Positions 43,830 through 56,171 of a stretch of 64,000 nt of DNA are shown in pieces (the first letter of the stretch is position 1; every line of letters begins with the position of its first letter). The notes beneath the pieces are model-generated. The model did not search any database. It was not told the origin of the DNA and worked only from the letters and a program-made list of their open reading frames with translations. The translations under genes and the position numbers were made by a program. Source of the stretch: Alternaria dauci. Taxonomy: Eukaryota; Ascomycota; Dothideomycetes; Pleosporales; Pleosporaceae. The stretch covers positions 1,736,001 to 1,800,000 of the forward strand of contig NC_091272.1 in assembly GCF_042100115.1 (NCBI RefSeq), written 5' to 3'.

Positions 43830-44620
43830 GGTCTGCGTGGTGTTCAAACCATAGCATGATGTAGGCCTTTATCATAAGGTTAGATATGCCTTGAGTGATA
43901 CAAACTCCTTTGTATCTATTGCAAACATGCTCGTGGGTTAGCTAGATCTTTTCTCGAACCTCTACTCTTATCAGTTTGCGATTGACTTTCTTAACTTATC
44001 GTCTAAGCTAAGGCCTTGTATCCTCAGATCACGTCGGACTGCCTACTGCACTCACTGTATGATACGGCTAAGGATTACCGGCACCCTGCGCGCCTCTGTG
44101 GTGGCCATACTCTGGTATCAGTTATCGCAGTGTACCTCTGTTATGTCATTGCTTACCATTTTCTCAACATCTGTAGCCCATTGCCGCATTCCGCCTTTCA
44201 CACACTTCGTTGTTACCGTCGCCTTTATCCTCGCTTTCGCTGTCGCTACAGCTGGAATTACACTTTCTGGCTTTCGTTGAAGATTACGAAGTCGCGAAGA
44301 TGGAAGTCGCGACAATTCGGGTTGTGCCAAACATCTGAACAGCTTTGAAGTCATCATGCTATCTCAGTATCAGGACGTGCCGTAGAGGCTCACCCACAAG
44401 GAGCATCGCTCTCATCACAAAGCACATAGTTTCGCCTCTCGCATCACCGGAGCGTCTAGCGAGATGCATTGCTTGTTTCGTTGCACTACAGTTGCTTTGC
44501 GGACCTTCTCGTCGAGACGAGGAGGGTGCGCTTTCCATCTGAGTGCTCTTTCCACCTGAGTGCTCTTTCCATCCTCGAACGTCAACACAGCGCTTGGCGC
44601 TCCGAAGCTCAACAAAAATA
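43830..44620. other. Intergenic with a short direct repeat
   Basis: No supported gene. At about 44,540-44,575 the 15-mer GAGTGCTCTTTCCA(T/C)C occurs twice in tandem, spaced 20 bp apart. The rest is unremarkable. Confidence 0.55.
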
Positions 44621-44677
44621 CAGGCGGCTACTCACTTCATCTTTAGTTATCCACAAGATGAAGTGAGTTTCCGCCTG
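44621..44677. repeat. 23-bp inverted repeat (hairpin), 11-nt loop
   Basis: Left arm 44,621-44,643 and right arm 44,655-44,677 are complementary at 21 of 23 positions; the two mismatches are adjacent (CT against TT). The loop is TAGTTATCCAC. The right arm contains the proposed ATG and splice donor of the Lys-rich gene. Confidence 0.92.
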
Positions 44678-45200
44678 TCGATGTGTCTTAGAGCATAATG
44701 GATGGGTGTAATAGAGCTAACATGTGCGTAGATTCCCTACCACCATCACCGCCGCGGGTAACCGCATACCGCAGCACCTCCCTCCGGTGTTCACCCAGCC
44801 GGGGGAGGAAGTTGCTCCCCCATCCGAATGGGATGAATCGGTGTTTGTCGTGCGTCCTTGCACACCTCCACTCCAGCTGTCGCGACCCTCCCTACCTTTC
44901 ACACCTCCGCCAAAGGAAAAGGAAGTCGAGGCCGCAGATCCCAACGAGGAAGGGGAGGACACTGGAGTGGAGGTGGCGCTGAAGAAGAAGCGAACAAGGA
45001 AGGAGAAGGGGGATGATGCCCTACCCAAGAAGAAGACCAAGGTACGTTCTGTACAGGCGGATTTAGGTGACACTTCCATTTAATTTGTATCTCACATTTA
45101 CTAGGCTGCCGAGAAGAAGGGCGAGGACAAGGAGAAGAAGAAGAAGAAGAAGAAGAAGGACAAGGAGAAGAAGGACAAGGAGAACGTGCCTCCGGAGTGA
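44658..45200 (+). CDS. Small Lys/Glu-rich hypothetical protein
   Basis: Three exons (44658-44662, 44732-45041, 45105-45200) encode 136 residues. The first exon supplies only ATG-AA; a GTGAGT donor, a GAGCTAAC branch and a GCGTAG acceptor join it to exon 2 to read MKFPTTITAAGNRIPQ. Exon 2 is Pro-rich, then acidic and basic (EDTGVEVALKKKRTRKEKGDD). Exon 3 is almost entirely Lys, Glu and Asp (a run of eight Lys) and ends ENVPPE. The family is unknown; composition suggests a disordered nuclear or nucleolar protein. A GTG at 44,724 keeps the frame open, so another start cannot be ruled out. The AAG run at about 45,139-45,168 is a coding microsatellite. Confidence 0.6.
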
Positions 45201-46803
45201 ACATGGTTTTTTTGGTTTTTGGTAATGGAATTCAGGTTCACGACGCCGTGTGTCTTCTTTTTTGCCAATGTCTGCTTGCTACCGCAGAGGATCACTGACC
45301 TGGACAGATACCGCACGCGGAACAACTCGTAATCTAGCATTCGAAGAGCGAAGACAAGGCGATTCGTGAAACAGACGACGTCGCCGAATCATGCGAGGAA
45401 CCCACGAAATCCAGCCAAACTGTAGAACAAACATACCTAGGTACGACGTACTTACAGCTAAGCAAGTCAAGGATAGGGTCATACATGACGAGCTTTTGCA
45501 GCCAGGGTGTGTTGTTAACGGGCCTGGGCTACTACCAACGACCGCACAAGACGCTCAGGCGCTCAGTGCTAATCTCAGGGAGGAGGAGGAGGCGCTTCGC
45601 AAGCGTTTCATTAATCAGGTCATTCACTGCGCTTCCGCTGCGCAACCTCGAAGGAAGCTTTAAACTTGTCGTCGCTGTCGCCGTCGCAGTAGTTTCCCCA
45701 GAGAATGAACAAGGGGGTTTGTGGGGACCCCACCTTTTCTAGCTATGGTGAAATTGGGCTGATGGGTGATCACAAGAGACGGTGACGTTGTTTGGTGTTA
45801 TACCAGAATGTCGGAAGGATACTTACGTCGGCGGTGGACATTACTGTAGATCGGTAGTGCGCCCCACTTCGTCGGCGACTCTTTCCTTGCGATGATGATC
45901 AGGGTTAGCGTCCTGTCTAGCGTCTGCCTATCTAGACTTCTTCAGTAATTCTCGCCGCCACGTCCACTTTGCTCGGCAGTTTTTCCCTCAGGATGGTCTG
46001 CTTTGAAAAGACGTTTACCCAACTGGACGACAGCACTGCGCGGAACGACGCGAGGCTAACTATGGGGAATCTGGGGTAGCACAGACATGCTCATGCGCGT
46101 TTTCTGGGGTCTCCGAGCACCCCATACCGTTACCGCGGCCTTTGAAGATGCGGAGACGGGCTTATGACGACGGTGGCAGGGGGGTTGAAGGCTTGCGGTT
46201 TCATTTCAGCCTCTTAGAAGCTTATTTCGCGGGTCAATGACACGCAACCTGACATCGGAAGAGCAAGATTAGGGTCAAGGTATTCATCGAGCTTCCACTA
46301 CCGATTCTTACGATCTGTAGCAGAGCAGCTCGGCCAGTCTCGGACGCAAGGGTCCCACAGAAACTTCGAGCGAACCTTTCGACCCAAGCGGCGCTGCCTC
46401 AACAGAAGGACCCCCACACGCGCACAACGCGGTCAGATCCAAAGCCACCCAAAAACCAACTGACATGCTCCCAAAAGGTGGTTATCAAGACCAATTAAAA
46501 TGCATTCGCTTGAGGCAACGTCGGCCGCTCTCCATACATAGCATTCAACCCGTCCGTCTTGGCGTTTGCCCCAGGAAATAGCCGGATGAGCGCCTAACGG
46601 CAGTCATATGCCTGGCACTAGCGTTGGCAGATGCTGTACATGGTGTGGGCCCACCGGACAAGAGTTAACGCGACATCAAGCGAGATATCGAAAGTGCATA
46701 AAGCTGTCGATTGCCTCCCCTCAATCACTGCTTCATTCAGGCAGAGCCATTCACTACACCTGGCGGTTTCAGCGCGTCACGAACCATACCACTGAACGGC
46801 ATC
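45201..46803. other. Intergenic, 1.6 kb, no gene recognised
   Basis: One exact TACCTAGGTA lies at 45,434-45,443. A plus-strand frame at 45,391-45,663 (REEEEALRKRFINQV) looks mildly protein-like but has no start context or family. The right end is the promoter of the sugar transporter. Confidence 0.5.
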
Positions 46804-48736
46804 ATGGGTGAACAAGATTCCATCAAGAGCGCGCCTTATGAGCAGCGCGAGTCGATGCCCCCGTACTCCAGCAAGCAGGGAATGGTAACCAGAGAGCCCT
46901 ATGGACCAGGAGGTATGCATCTTCACCTACCAGAATTGAACCGTATTGCAATATGTATGGAAACTAACTTCAATGCTAGGCTTCCGTGGGCTCTTCTCCA
47001 ACCCATACGTTGCCATGTGTGCAGCGTTCGCTACGATCGGTGGTCTTCTCTTCGGGTACGACCAAGGTGTCATCTCGGTGACCCTTGTCATGGATCAGTT
47101 CCTAAACCGATTCCCGCGTGTCTCAAGCGAAGCGTCAGGGGCCGGCTTCTGGAAGGGGTTGATGACTGCCATGCTTGAGCTAGGCGCCTTGATCGGTGCT
47201 CTGTTTGCCGGTTGGATCGCAGACAAGCTGTCCAGGAAGTACTCTATTGTCGTTGCAGTCATCATCTTTACCATCGGAAGTATTCTACAGACAGCAGCAA
47301 TGGACTACGCGATGCTGGTAAGTTGTAACTATACGAAACTCAATTGAGACACAGACTGACTTTCTGCAGACAGTCGGACGTTTGATTGGTGGGTGGGGAA
47401 TCGGAGCGTGAGTTCTACCCATTTCTATCCACTGGATATGTACTAACTATACGTAGTCTTGCAACTATCGCTCCACTCTACATTTCCGAAATCGCACCTC
47501 CAGAGATTCGCGGTGCTCTTCTCGTTTTGCAGGAGTTCAGCATTGTTCTCGGCATTGTCATCGCCTTCTGGACAACCTATGGTACGCGCTTCATGGCCGG
47601 CGAGTGGTCATGGCGTCTTCCGTTCCTCATCCAGATGCTCCCAGGTCTTGTTTTGGGTGCTGGAATCGTTTTCCTGCCGTTCTCTCCACGATGGCTCGCT
47701 AGCAAAGGGCGCGACGACGAAGCGCTGGTCGTACTGGGCAAGCTTCGCATGCTCCCTACCGATGATCCTCGTATATTCCAAGAATGGTGTGAGATCCGCG
47801 CTGAGGTCACTTTCAACCACGAGGTCAGCGTTGAGAGGCATCCCCAATTGCAGGCCAAAACCCGCATGAATGAATTCAAGCTGGAGGTACAATCTTGGCT
47901 CGACTGCTTCAGGCATGGATGTTGGAAGCGCACTGTCGTTGGAGTAGGCATCATGTTCTTCCAGCAGTTTGTTGGTATGTACCCCATTGGCTCCAGCATT
48001 GCAAACAACTAACAACACTAGGCATCAACGCTCTCATCTACTACTCGCCCTCTCTCTTCGAAACGCTAGGCCAGGACTACGAAATGCAGCTTCTGCTTTC
48101 TGGAATCATCAATTGCACACAGCTCGTTGGTGTCGTAACAAGCTTGTGGACTATGGACCGCTTTGGACGCCGACCGCTGCTCCTTGTGGGTGCTGGCCTC
48201 ATGTTCATCTGCCATCTCATCATCGCGGTCCTGGTTGGCAAGTTTGGTAGCCGATGGCTGGATTACGCAGCGGAAGGTTGGGTTGCTGTCGCCTTCTTGT
48301 TCTTCTTCATGTTCAGCTTCGGAGCTACTTGGGGACCAGTCCCATGGGCCATGCCTTCAGAGATCTTCCCGTCTTCATTGAGGGCAAAGGGTGTTGCACT
48401 CTCGACGTGTTCGAACTGGTTCAACAACTTCATCATCGTAAGACTACACTTCCTCTGTAACCCACATAGCCAGCGACTAACACGTATCAGGGTCTCATTA
48501 CCCCGCCTCTCATTCAAAATACCGGCTTCGGAGCCTACACCTTCTTCGCTGTCTTCTGTCTGCTCGCCTTCGTTTTCACTTTCTTTGTTGTGCCGGAAAC
48601 TTCTGGAAAAACGCTCGAGGAGATGGACCAGGTTTTCAAGGATGTCAGCAGCGAGGCAGAAGAGCAACAGAAGGCTCGCATCATGCGCGATATTGTAGAA
48701 GGCAAACGGAACGAAACTGTGAATGTGGTTCCTTGA
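46804..48736 (+). CDS. MFS sugar transporter
   Basis: Six exons (46804-46912, 46980-47317, 47370-47407, 47457-47974, 48022-48437, 48491-48736) encode 554 residues with about 12 membrane segments. Sugar-porter marks are FGYDQGVISV in helix 1, the loop WIADKLSRKYS, APLYISEIAPPEIRGALL after helix 4, FSPRWLASKGRDDEALVVL in the central loop, QQFVGINALIYYSPSLF in helix 7, DRFGRRPLLLVG, and PETSGKTLEEMD at the end. The family imports monosaccharides, quinate or similar by proton symport at the plasma membrane; substrate cannot be assigned. Exon 3 is only 38 nt. It stands alone, with no sugar-metabolism genes beside it. Confidence 0.93.
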
Positions 48737-50893
48737 GGAGGATTACAATGACAGCCTCGCGCCGTCTTCGTTACATGTCTATCAAATGATGAGCAGACAA
48801 TTGAATATAATGAATTTTCGAACAGCTTTGCACGCAGGCACATAATCGTCAACCTCATGTCGCTAATATGTTACGCTGGCTCTATGCAGTAACAAGCTCT
48901 ATTAACTTATCGCCGTACCTAGAAATGCGGTATATGTCGCATCGATTTCTTTTCATATCTGGGGTCTGGATTTTCGTTGGGCATGTAACACAAAGGCCTC
49001 GTTGCAAGAGCAGGGCCCGACGAACATGGATGTGCAACTTGAACACTTGGGTCGAATGCGATCGCATTGCTCCTCATACTGGATTCCCCTGTTGCATCTC
49101 GAGCTCCAAATCTCTTCATAACGCGAATAGTCTTTCTCAGCAGGACTCTGTGGAACAAAGGCAAAGTTGTCCTGATAGGTCTGCTCCAAGAATTAAGCGC
49201 GTTATGGCTTCGTCTCACTTCCGAACCCCGTTGCCACCTTCACTATACAATTTCGTATTTGTCCCATCGTTATACTCCGAGGTTCTTCAGGCCGGATTCG
49301 ACGCTACCAGCTATCCCCACGGCTTTTGCGAGACGTCGTGGCTTCCCACCGGCAAAGTTCTGCAACCGTGTGGTGAGGTTTTCCCAGTTCTCGCCGCGCA
49401 CAACTCTCCCCAGCACGACATCGTGGCCCGGCTGGCTCCAAGGCCGTGATAGTTGTGAAGAATAGCGTACGGGTTGCCCAAGCACAGCTTCCAGCGCAAG
49501 GTGCGCATAGCGCACAGCCTCGTATGTATCGCACGGTATGCCTACGTCGAGTTGATTCAGTCCGCTTCCGCAACAGACGCTCAGTACCTGGATGTCCAGT
49601 GCGGATTGGGGACTCTTCATTATCTCTCCCATATCAATTTACCGGCTACTATAATCCTTTGCCGAGTCGTTGCGGTGAATGCTAGGCTTGAATGCTCTTC
49701 GGTCAAGCAATGCATTCGAACACCCTAGGTGCGGAGTCGATAAATATCTAAGTCTGGGAGGTGGTACCTGTCCAGTGGCGTATAACTGAGCCGTCGCCAG
49801 AGGTAGTTCGGGCCATATTCCCGTAAGACACGTTGCATAGGAAGATGCATGCTGAAGGTGAGCTGTGGAGATGGAGAGGAATAGCTAAGAACGTTACGCA
49901 AGAGTCAACAGATCCTGTGAGCTCTCGCCATACTGAGGATCATGTGATGTATTTGCAGTTCGTTACGACTTACGCGAAAGGGGAGAGTCGACCGGAACAA
50001 ACTCCCGGCTATCAAAACTGACGTAGCTGCTCGACAGGCATTCCTATGAAAACTCATCAGCACATCCACAATGAGGAAATACACAGAAGACTATGCAAGC
50101 ACGTATCTACTGCAGTCGTGTCACTTGAAAAGTTCCCAAAGTCAGGCAATAAACAGATAGTCTTTCGTGAATTGGTGCCTCTTTCCGAGGACTTGGAGGT
50201 GGTTAAAGTGATGCTGAAAGACATTCGTTGCTTGGGTCTTGTGCGCCGCACTAACGGCCCCAGTGGCGAAGCTCGTATTAGGTCATAGCGAGCTTCATGT
50301 GTGTCTCCAAGCTCAACCAGATACGTATAGGATCTGATATATTCTATACTGCGCAAAGAGCCTTGATCAGACCTCAGCAAGTGTTCCACAACATGGTATA
50401 TGTCAGCACTATTGGAAGCATCAAGAATGGAAAAACAAGATATGCTGATGATACACTCGGAACAATCACCCGGAAACTTGGGTTTCGAGATGTGAAACAT
50501 ACCAAAACACATATTCAGTTTTGAAAATTGATATGTCCGGGGTTATATCTACAGATTTAGTGTGTCGTAAAAGGGAGGGAGAAAACCGTATTGAAATCAC
50601 ACGACATGTAGATGGACATAGGTATAGAGTCGATCATAATGTTGACCGGCTACTTTGTCAATATTATGTTGATCCATACAGAGCATGATCACACTGGCTA
50701 CCCGAGACTGGAGCAGCTCATTCCTTACTTCGGGCGTCTTTCATCGTCTCCAACACCTTCTCCAATGGCCACCTTTCGGTGATTTTATAGAACTACCGGC
50801 AAATATGGACTTTGCTTAGTACCAGTGACTTCCCTTGACCGCAGTATATGCGAATGAAAGGTCAATGCCGACCCAGAACCGTGCTCCACAGTA
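48737..50893. other. Gene-poor stretch with unassigned coding-like fragments
   Basis: 2.16 kb without a supported gene. Coding-like fragments occur on the minus strand (DTYEAVRYAHLALEAVLGQP near 49.5 kb; EQTYQDNFAFVPQSPAEKDY near 49.1 kb) and on the plus strand (VSLEKFPKSGNKQIVFRELV near 50.15 kb). They lack starts, junctions and recognisable families and are separated by stops, which fits decayed genes. No inverted-repeat ends or target-site duplications were found. Confidence 0.45.
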
Positions 50894-52970
50894 CTAAGCC
50901 GGAGAGACGGTCGAGTCAGTAATACCCCATTCGGGTTTCAACGCATTAATGATCCAGGTTGTCGGCCATACGTGGTTTTTCTCGAAATCATCCAGGAGCT
51001 GTACTACCTGTTCCCTTTCTCTGGGGTCGCATACAAGAGGACCCCATATGAAGATGGTGTGGCAGACGGTAATTGCCAATGGAACCGTTTCCTGTGAGCT
51101 ATTACAGGCCCCGCAAATAGCGCGTGCATGTGATAAGATCTGATGCTGTTTGGATTAATGAATGTTTATTCTTCTTGATGGCTGTAGTCCTTACATCTGT
51201 GTCAGAAAGGCTCCCAACATTGCGGATTGCGAACTTGGGACCTGGCTTGTAGCGCAACAGCATAATGCAGGCAAAATGGTAAAAGCCAAATGACACGGCT
51301 GATGAGATTGGGAGCATCAGCGCAAGAATGAGTCTCGGGATGGATACAGAACTTACTATGCCAGTCGGCTGTGAACAGGATCTCAGGGAACGAGCCCCCG
51401 TCGCCGGCTGGACCTTCAAAAATCGGATTGAAACCGTCGGGCCTGTCACGCATCCACGTTTGGACAAGTTCCCATAGCTCAGTCCATCGTCGCATCTTGT
51501 AGGATTTCTCATTTTGTGGCTCCTTGCCATGGAAGCAGAAATTCACGACACATGCAAGATTCCACGTCATTTGGTTCGCCCAAGCGGTCTCCAATCTTAA
51601 TCGCGCCAGCGGGTGTGCATCTCGTAGGGAGCTTGGGGTCGGGTGCAGTTGTAACGAAAAGTCGATATCAGGCGGTTGCTGATTGATGGTGGCATTGTAG
51701 AGACACTGACGAACGTAAACCCAAAAGGCAGCTTCGCGCAGTGTAGGCGCCGATGGATCTACGTAGTGATTTCCTTGAGACGATCGGATAATGGCCGAGC
51801 AGCCTGCGAGATGCTGTTCATCATCAGAACCAGTGCTGGACGGGACTAGAGGTACGTATTAGGGAGGAGAAGCAAAAAGGGTGAGGTAGCACCTACCATT
51901 CAGCTGCTCGTAGAAACGCAGTATGACGATGGCACACAAAAGGGTTTCGTCATGACTAGCAGCTTGCTCATTCAATCGTTCTATGAGCAGGGCAATGCAG
52001 CGCTGGTAGGCCGCTTCCGCTGTTGCATCCTTTCTGCAGTGACGAGCCGCAAAGGACATGACGGCGTGGCACAAGACCGGGCATTGTTTGACTTTTTCCG
52101 GCACGCCCAGTGTAAACTGGCGAGTGGCGTCTGTACAGTCTAGCCAGCGACCAAGATGTTCGGTATAGTGGTGCACCAGTAGGGCCTCTTCATGTGTCAA
52201 TGAAACAGGTTGAGGTGAATATTTTCTCATCCCTTCTGGCGTGTCCTTGCGGCTATGCGAGTGTAAATGTGCTTGCTGCATCGCCTGACGGGTATGCGTC
52301 GGCAGCGAGCCCTCTGACATGCCGTCCGGGTTAGGCGACTGCAGCAGACTCGCCACTGACACGCCACCCGTTGTACTCTTGGACCTAGGAACAAAGTATG
52401 GTGAGCCTGGCGACAACTGAGCCGCTGGTGAGGAAACGCTGGTAGACTGGCCTTCCGATACCCTGTCGGTCCGACTGTTTTTCCGTCGTCCCGGTGAAGT
52501 GTTCCGGCTGAAGCTTCCCTCGCTGAACCTGTTTGCGTGGACGGCTTCATCCACTGTACTGATGCCATCGACTCCATCGACGCCGTCGACTTGCATCATG
52601 TCCCCCTTGGTCTCGGTTTCATCGTCGGTGCCACCGGCAGCAGAACGACTTGACGATGGTCTGTCAGGCCGGTAGTCCTTGAACTTGGTATGTGGCTCTT
52701 CCCATTGGCAAGGACGGTTCTTTTTGCCACAGGCTTTGCATACTGGACGGGTTTCGTCGCCTGCGTGCAGTATCAGCGTAGGAAGGAGCGCTCTGCAACA
52801 AAAGACTCACACTTGACGCGGCGGGCTCGACAGGTAAGGCTTGTGCAGATCAGCGGACTTTGTCACCGTAACCTCATGGGTCCACTTACCAGCCGCTCCT
52901 AGAGCGGAATTTACTGTATACAGTCAGTAATATGTTTCAGCTGTTGGCTGGGTACCGGTACTTACCCCAT
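50894..52970 (-). CDS. Zn2Cys6 fungal transcription factor
   Basis: Seven exons (52970-52966, 52913-52890, 52839-52811, 52760-51897, 51845-51357, 51298-51195, 51145-50894) encode 588 residues. The spliced start MGKFRSRSGCLTCRARRVKC continues DETRPVCKACGKKNRPCQW, a complete binuclear zinc cluster with all six cysteines. The middle is Ser-rich and disordered. The C-terminal half has fungal transcription-factor domain helices (EEALLVHHYTEHLGRWLD, CPVLCHAVMSFAARH, ALLIERLNEQAASHDETLLCAIVILRFYEQL, REAAFWVYVRQCLYNATI). It probably binds CGG-type sites in nuclear promoters. The first three exons carry only 5, 24 and 29 coding nucleotides. Targets are unknown. Confidence 0.93.
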
Positions 52971-55900
52971 ATATAGAAATTCGAATCTAATGTCCGAATC
53001 GAAGTGCACCTGTCGCCGTATTAGCGGATGCCCTGGACTGTGCCCTGCGCCTCGAGCTAGATACGCTACCAGGTAAAACGCTGACCAGGTCTAACGTAGT
53101 CTCGATAACATTAGTCGTTTGCTAATTCGCCAGTACATGTGCCTTGATCTCTGATGCGATGAAAAAGGAGTTGGACCTATCACTGACCTGGCTAAAACAC
53201 TGCTATCCGGTATGTCTGTGGTGTTGGCTAGACCAAGGTGCAACGCCACTTTGTGCCCGTGGAATCGATTGTGTGCTGAGTATACGGTATCCATGCAGAG
53301 CCTATGCTCACTCGGATCAATGCTGCCAGGTGCGCTCGATGTTGGTGGGCCCTGGCTAGGTGAAAGTCAAAGGACGGAACAAGATCCCGCAGCCAGTCAG
53401 AGCCGGCGAAAGCGAGACGCTTGGACCACATATGCTCTGTAGGTGCTTAGGTAAGTGGCTGTCGGAAGAGCTGGTGATTTGCTATGCCCCAGCTGTCTCA
53501 GATGCCTTCTAAACTGCTGGAGAAGAGCGCCTTTGTCCAAAGGTACTGAGGGTCCCACCCAGTCCTCCCCACCCGTCGGTCAAACGTCTCGCCAGACGGC
53601 CACCAACATGCTCCATTCAGCAAGGTCCAGACGCCGTCTCGACTTTGGAAGTTGGAACTTCGCGCCCTCACCAGGCGACCGTTGTTGACGCGTTTGCGGT
53701 CCCGTCGTCCACACATGCGCTCATGAGCGCCCTTACCACGCCACTTCATCCTAGCCGAAACTGTTCACACCTCCCACCCACGGGCTTCTCCAGCCGTACC
53801 TACCTACGAACACCGACAGTCGTACGCCGTCGTCCCCACCGTAATCCCGAGAGAAAACAACTAGATCCGCGTAGCCAGGGCTGACCAGGGTCACTTCTGA
53901 ACGCAGTCAGAGCGTCCCACTGCCTAGCCGCATTCTTGAGCGTAGGCCCGGTAGGCTAGGACTAGGTGCATCCTCCTGTACCCAACTCGTCCGAATTGTG
54001 GGCGCAGCGCCTTCCAGAGACGCACGACTGTTGAACATTCAAGGCCGTGTTCCAACATCTGTGGACTCGGTTTGTATCTTGACCTGTCTGAGCCGCAACA
54101 AACAGGGTCTGGAAGCCAAGACACTCGTAGGAGGAATCGTTCCTACACAGCGCATGACGTGGAATTTCTGCTGTTGCAACGCTATTCCGCCAGCCTGGGT
54201 ATCTGTCGAGTTCATCCCGTGTTTTGTTTCATCGAGTCCTTCCTAGGCATACATATTGTCCGCGAGTTCCGATAATGCAATCCTACACGTACTCGTTTCC
54301 GGACAAGGTTCGACGATACTACAAAGGTTTTAGGATCATGTAGTCGGAACATTCGTCGCCACTTATCAGAACGCGATCTGTATGCCCGAAGACACGGCCG
54401 ACCTACGTCTGAACAGTGGATTGTCTCGGTTGCACGAATTCGTGGAGTCCCGGTTTGTGTACGATACCAAAATGGAACTTGCAGCATTACCTTCCAGTCT
54501 GTACCACGGATCTGGTTTTCATGGTGTGCTTCATAATCTAAAGGCATTAGTGTATACCGTAACAAGACAAAATACACAAGGGAAAAAAATATACTAGCAG
54601 ACTTCGCTGGCCATTCCCTTCGGATATAGGACTTTTAGTGAGCAGACCGTGATCCATGACGTGACCTAAGGATGGTGGTAACTCCATTCAACGATTTTGA
54701 ACCGACTTTTTTGACCGAGACGAGCACAAGACGGCACAATCTGAAGCTTTTTGGATTATCGTTCCTGTCAGTCAAAGTCAAGATCGATCCAAAAAAGCAG
54801 TAGTTCTGTCACCGGTGAGCTCAGCATTGTAAAAAAACAGCCATATAATGCTGGACGTGTGGAGCGATTTCCATGTCGGAGTAAAGCTTCATGCAGCGCA
54901 TCGATCACACGGCAGTCGACAATTCACGGATGCGGTGAGATCGGATTGTCTCCACAAGATCGGCTTTAGCGAAATTGCATGGACCATGATGGCATTTGCG
55001 AGCTACCAACTAGACAGCCTTACGCGATCGGCCGATACGCGGACGTTATATCCGTAAAAGTCTCGGAATGTCTGGCATGCGACAGACCAAGGTATACACA
55101 ATGGAACGGGATTGGTCGAACGCGAGTACGCTCCGCGGAACAGTGGTCCTACCACTGCCTCGCGCTAAGTGCTACACTATGACTTACTAGTGAGGATTCT
55201 CCTCTGGGCCTTTCGTCACGACGATCGAGAGCGTCGGATCGGCTTAAGTAGGTATAGTTGATCATGGCTTGAAGGTAAAGTCAACGTCGGTTCATCAGAC
55301 CCTCAGAAAGGCACAGCTGCCCAAGGGGGAAAGTGTTCGAGTACAGAAGACATGGATACTATGACGCATGATGATTCACCAACATAGGCCTGTAGGGCTT
55401 AAGGCGTGCGCTTGGGCGCCTTGGACGATTCTTTCCGCGCTGGTGTGTACGCATTTCTCCTTCGTACAGGCACCAACACGTGTGATGCAAGCATCAAAAC
55501 ACGCTTGCCATGCGATTTCAATGCGCGACCGTACGTCAGGCTAGACTCCTGGTGTATAGACCACTGTCAGTGTAAATGGTCGAGACTTCCAGATGTGATC
55601 ATTTGATCGCCAGCAAGAGCCAATACCGGAAGTTTACTACCCTCGGCGTCCAGGCGACTTTCATATCTACGTTGCAGCGCTGTAGGGCTACTCAATGACA
55701 ACGTCTAACGTCAATGAAGCACTATACATGCAGAGCAACCTTTAACTACAAAAGTCTTTGCAAGCTCTCGATGGTTCCAATGATGCTCCAACAGGACAGT
55801 GACAAAGTGGAAAGGATTTTGCCATTGACTCTACTGTGCGCATCATACATGTATACTCTGTCCAACTTCTTTCTCGCCAAATTGTTCTCTGTTTCTTTCA

Positions 55901-56171
55901 CTTTCACTTTCACTTTCACCCCCACTTTTACATTCATTTTTGACTTTCGCTTGCCACATCAAGGGCACGTGTTGTTGGAACCGAGCGCAAACACGCTCCT
56001 GCTTCTGGCAGACTCTCACCTTCTTCCTCCTCGGGCACGCTCCGTTTGCATTGATTCGCTTAGGTCCGTACTTGCTCTTATGACCTTTGATCTCCTTCCT
56101 TCCTTCCTTCTTCCTTTACTAACTCCACCCTTTCCTAACACACACAAAGCCACCACGATCAGGCCATCAAC
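52971..56171. other. 3.2-kb gene-free stretch, promoter of the Cys-rich protein at right end
   Basis: No supported gene on either strand. Between about 54.6 and 55.7 kb frames are short and interrupted, as in decayed DNA. Four TTTCAC units lie at 55,896-55,919 and a CT-rich tract at 56,091-56,118, both likely in the promoter or leader of the secreted protein gene. Local GC-rich sequence occurs around 53.5-53.9 kb. Confidence 0.5.

Noticed and set aside
45101..45340. Minus-strand frame with a long poly-Phe run
   Set aside because: It is the complement of the AAG microsatellite coding poly-Lys.
48868..49449. 193-codon plus-strand open frame
   Set aside because: It has no recognisable domain, and the opposite strand carries equally protein-like fragments, so neither is supported.
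38067..52970. Secondary-metabolite cluster (MBL hydrolase, MFS transporter, Zn2Cys6 factor)
   Set aside because: No synthase, terpene cyclase, P450 or other tailoring gene is present, and the three genes are 8-15 kb apart with unrelated DNA between them.
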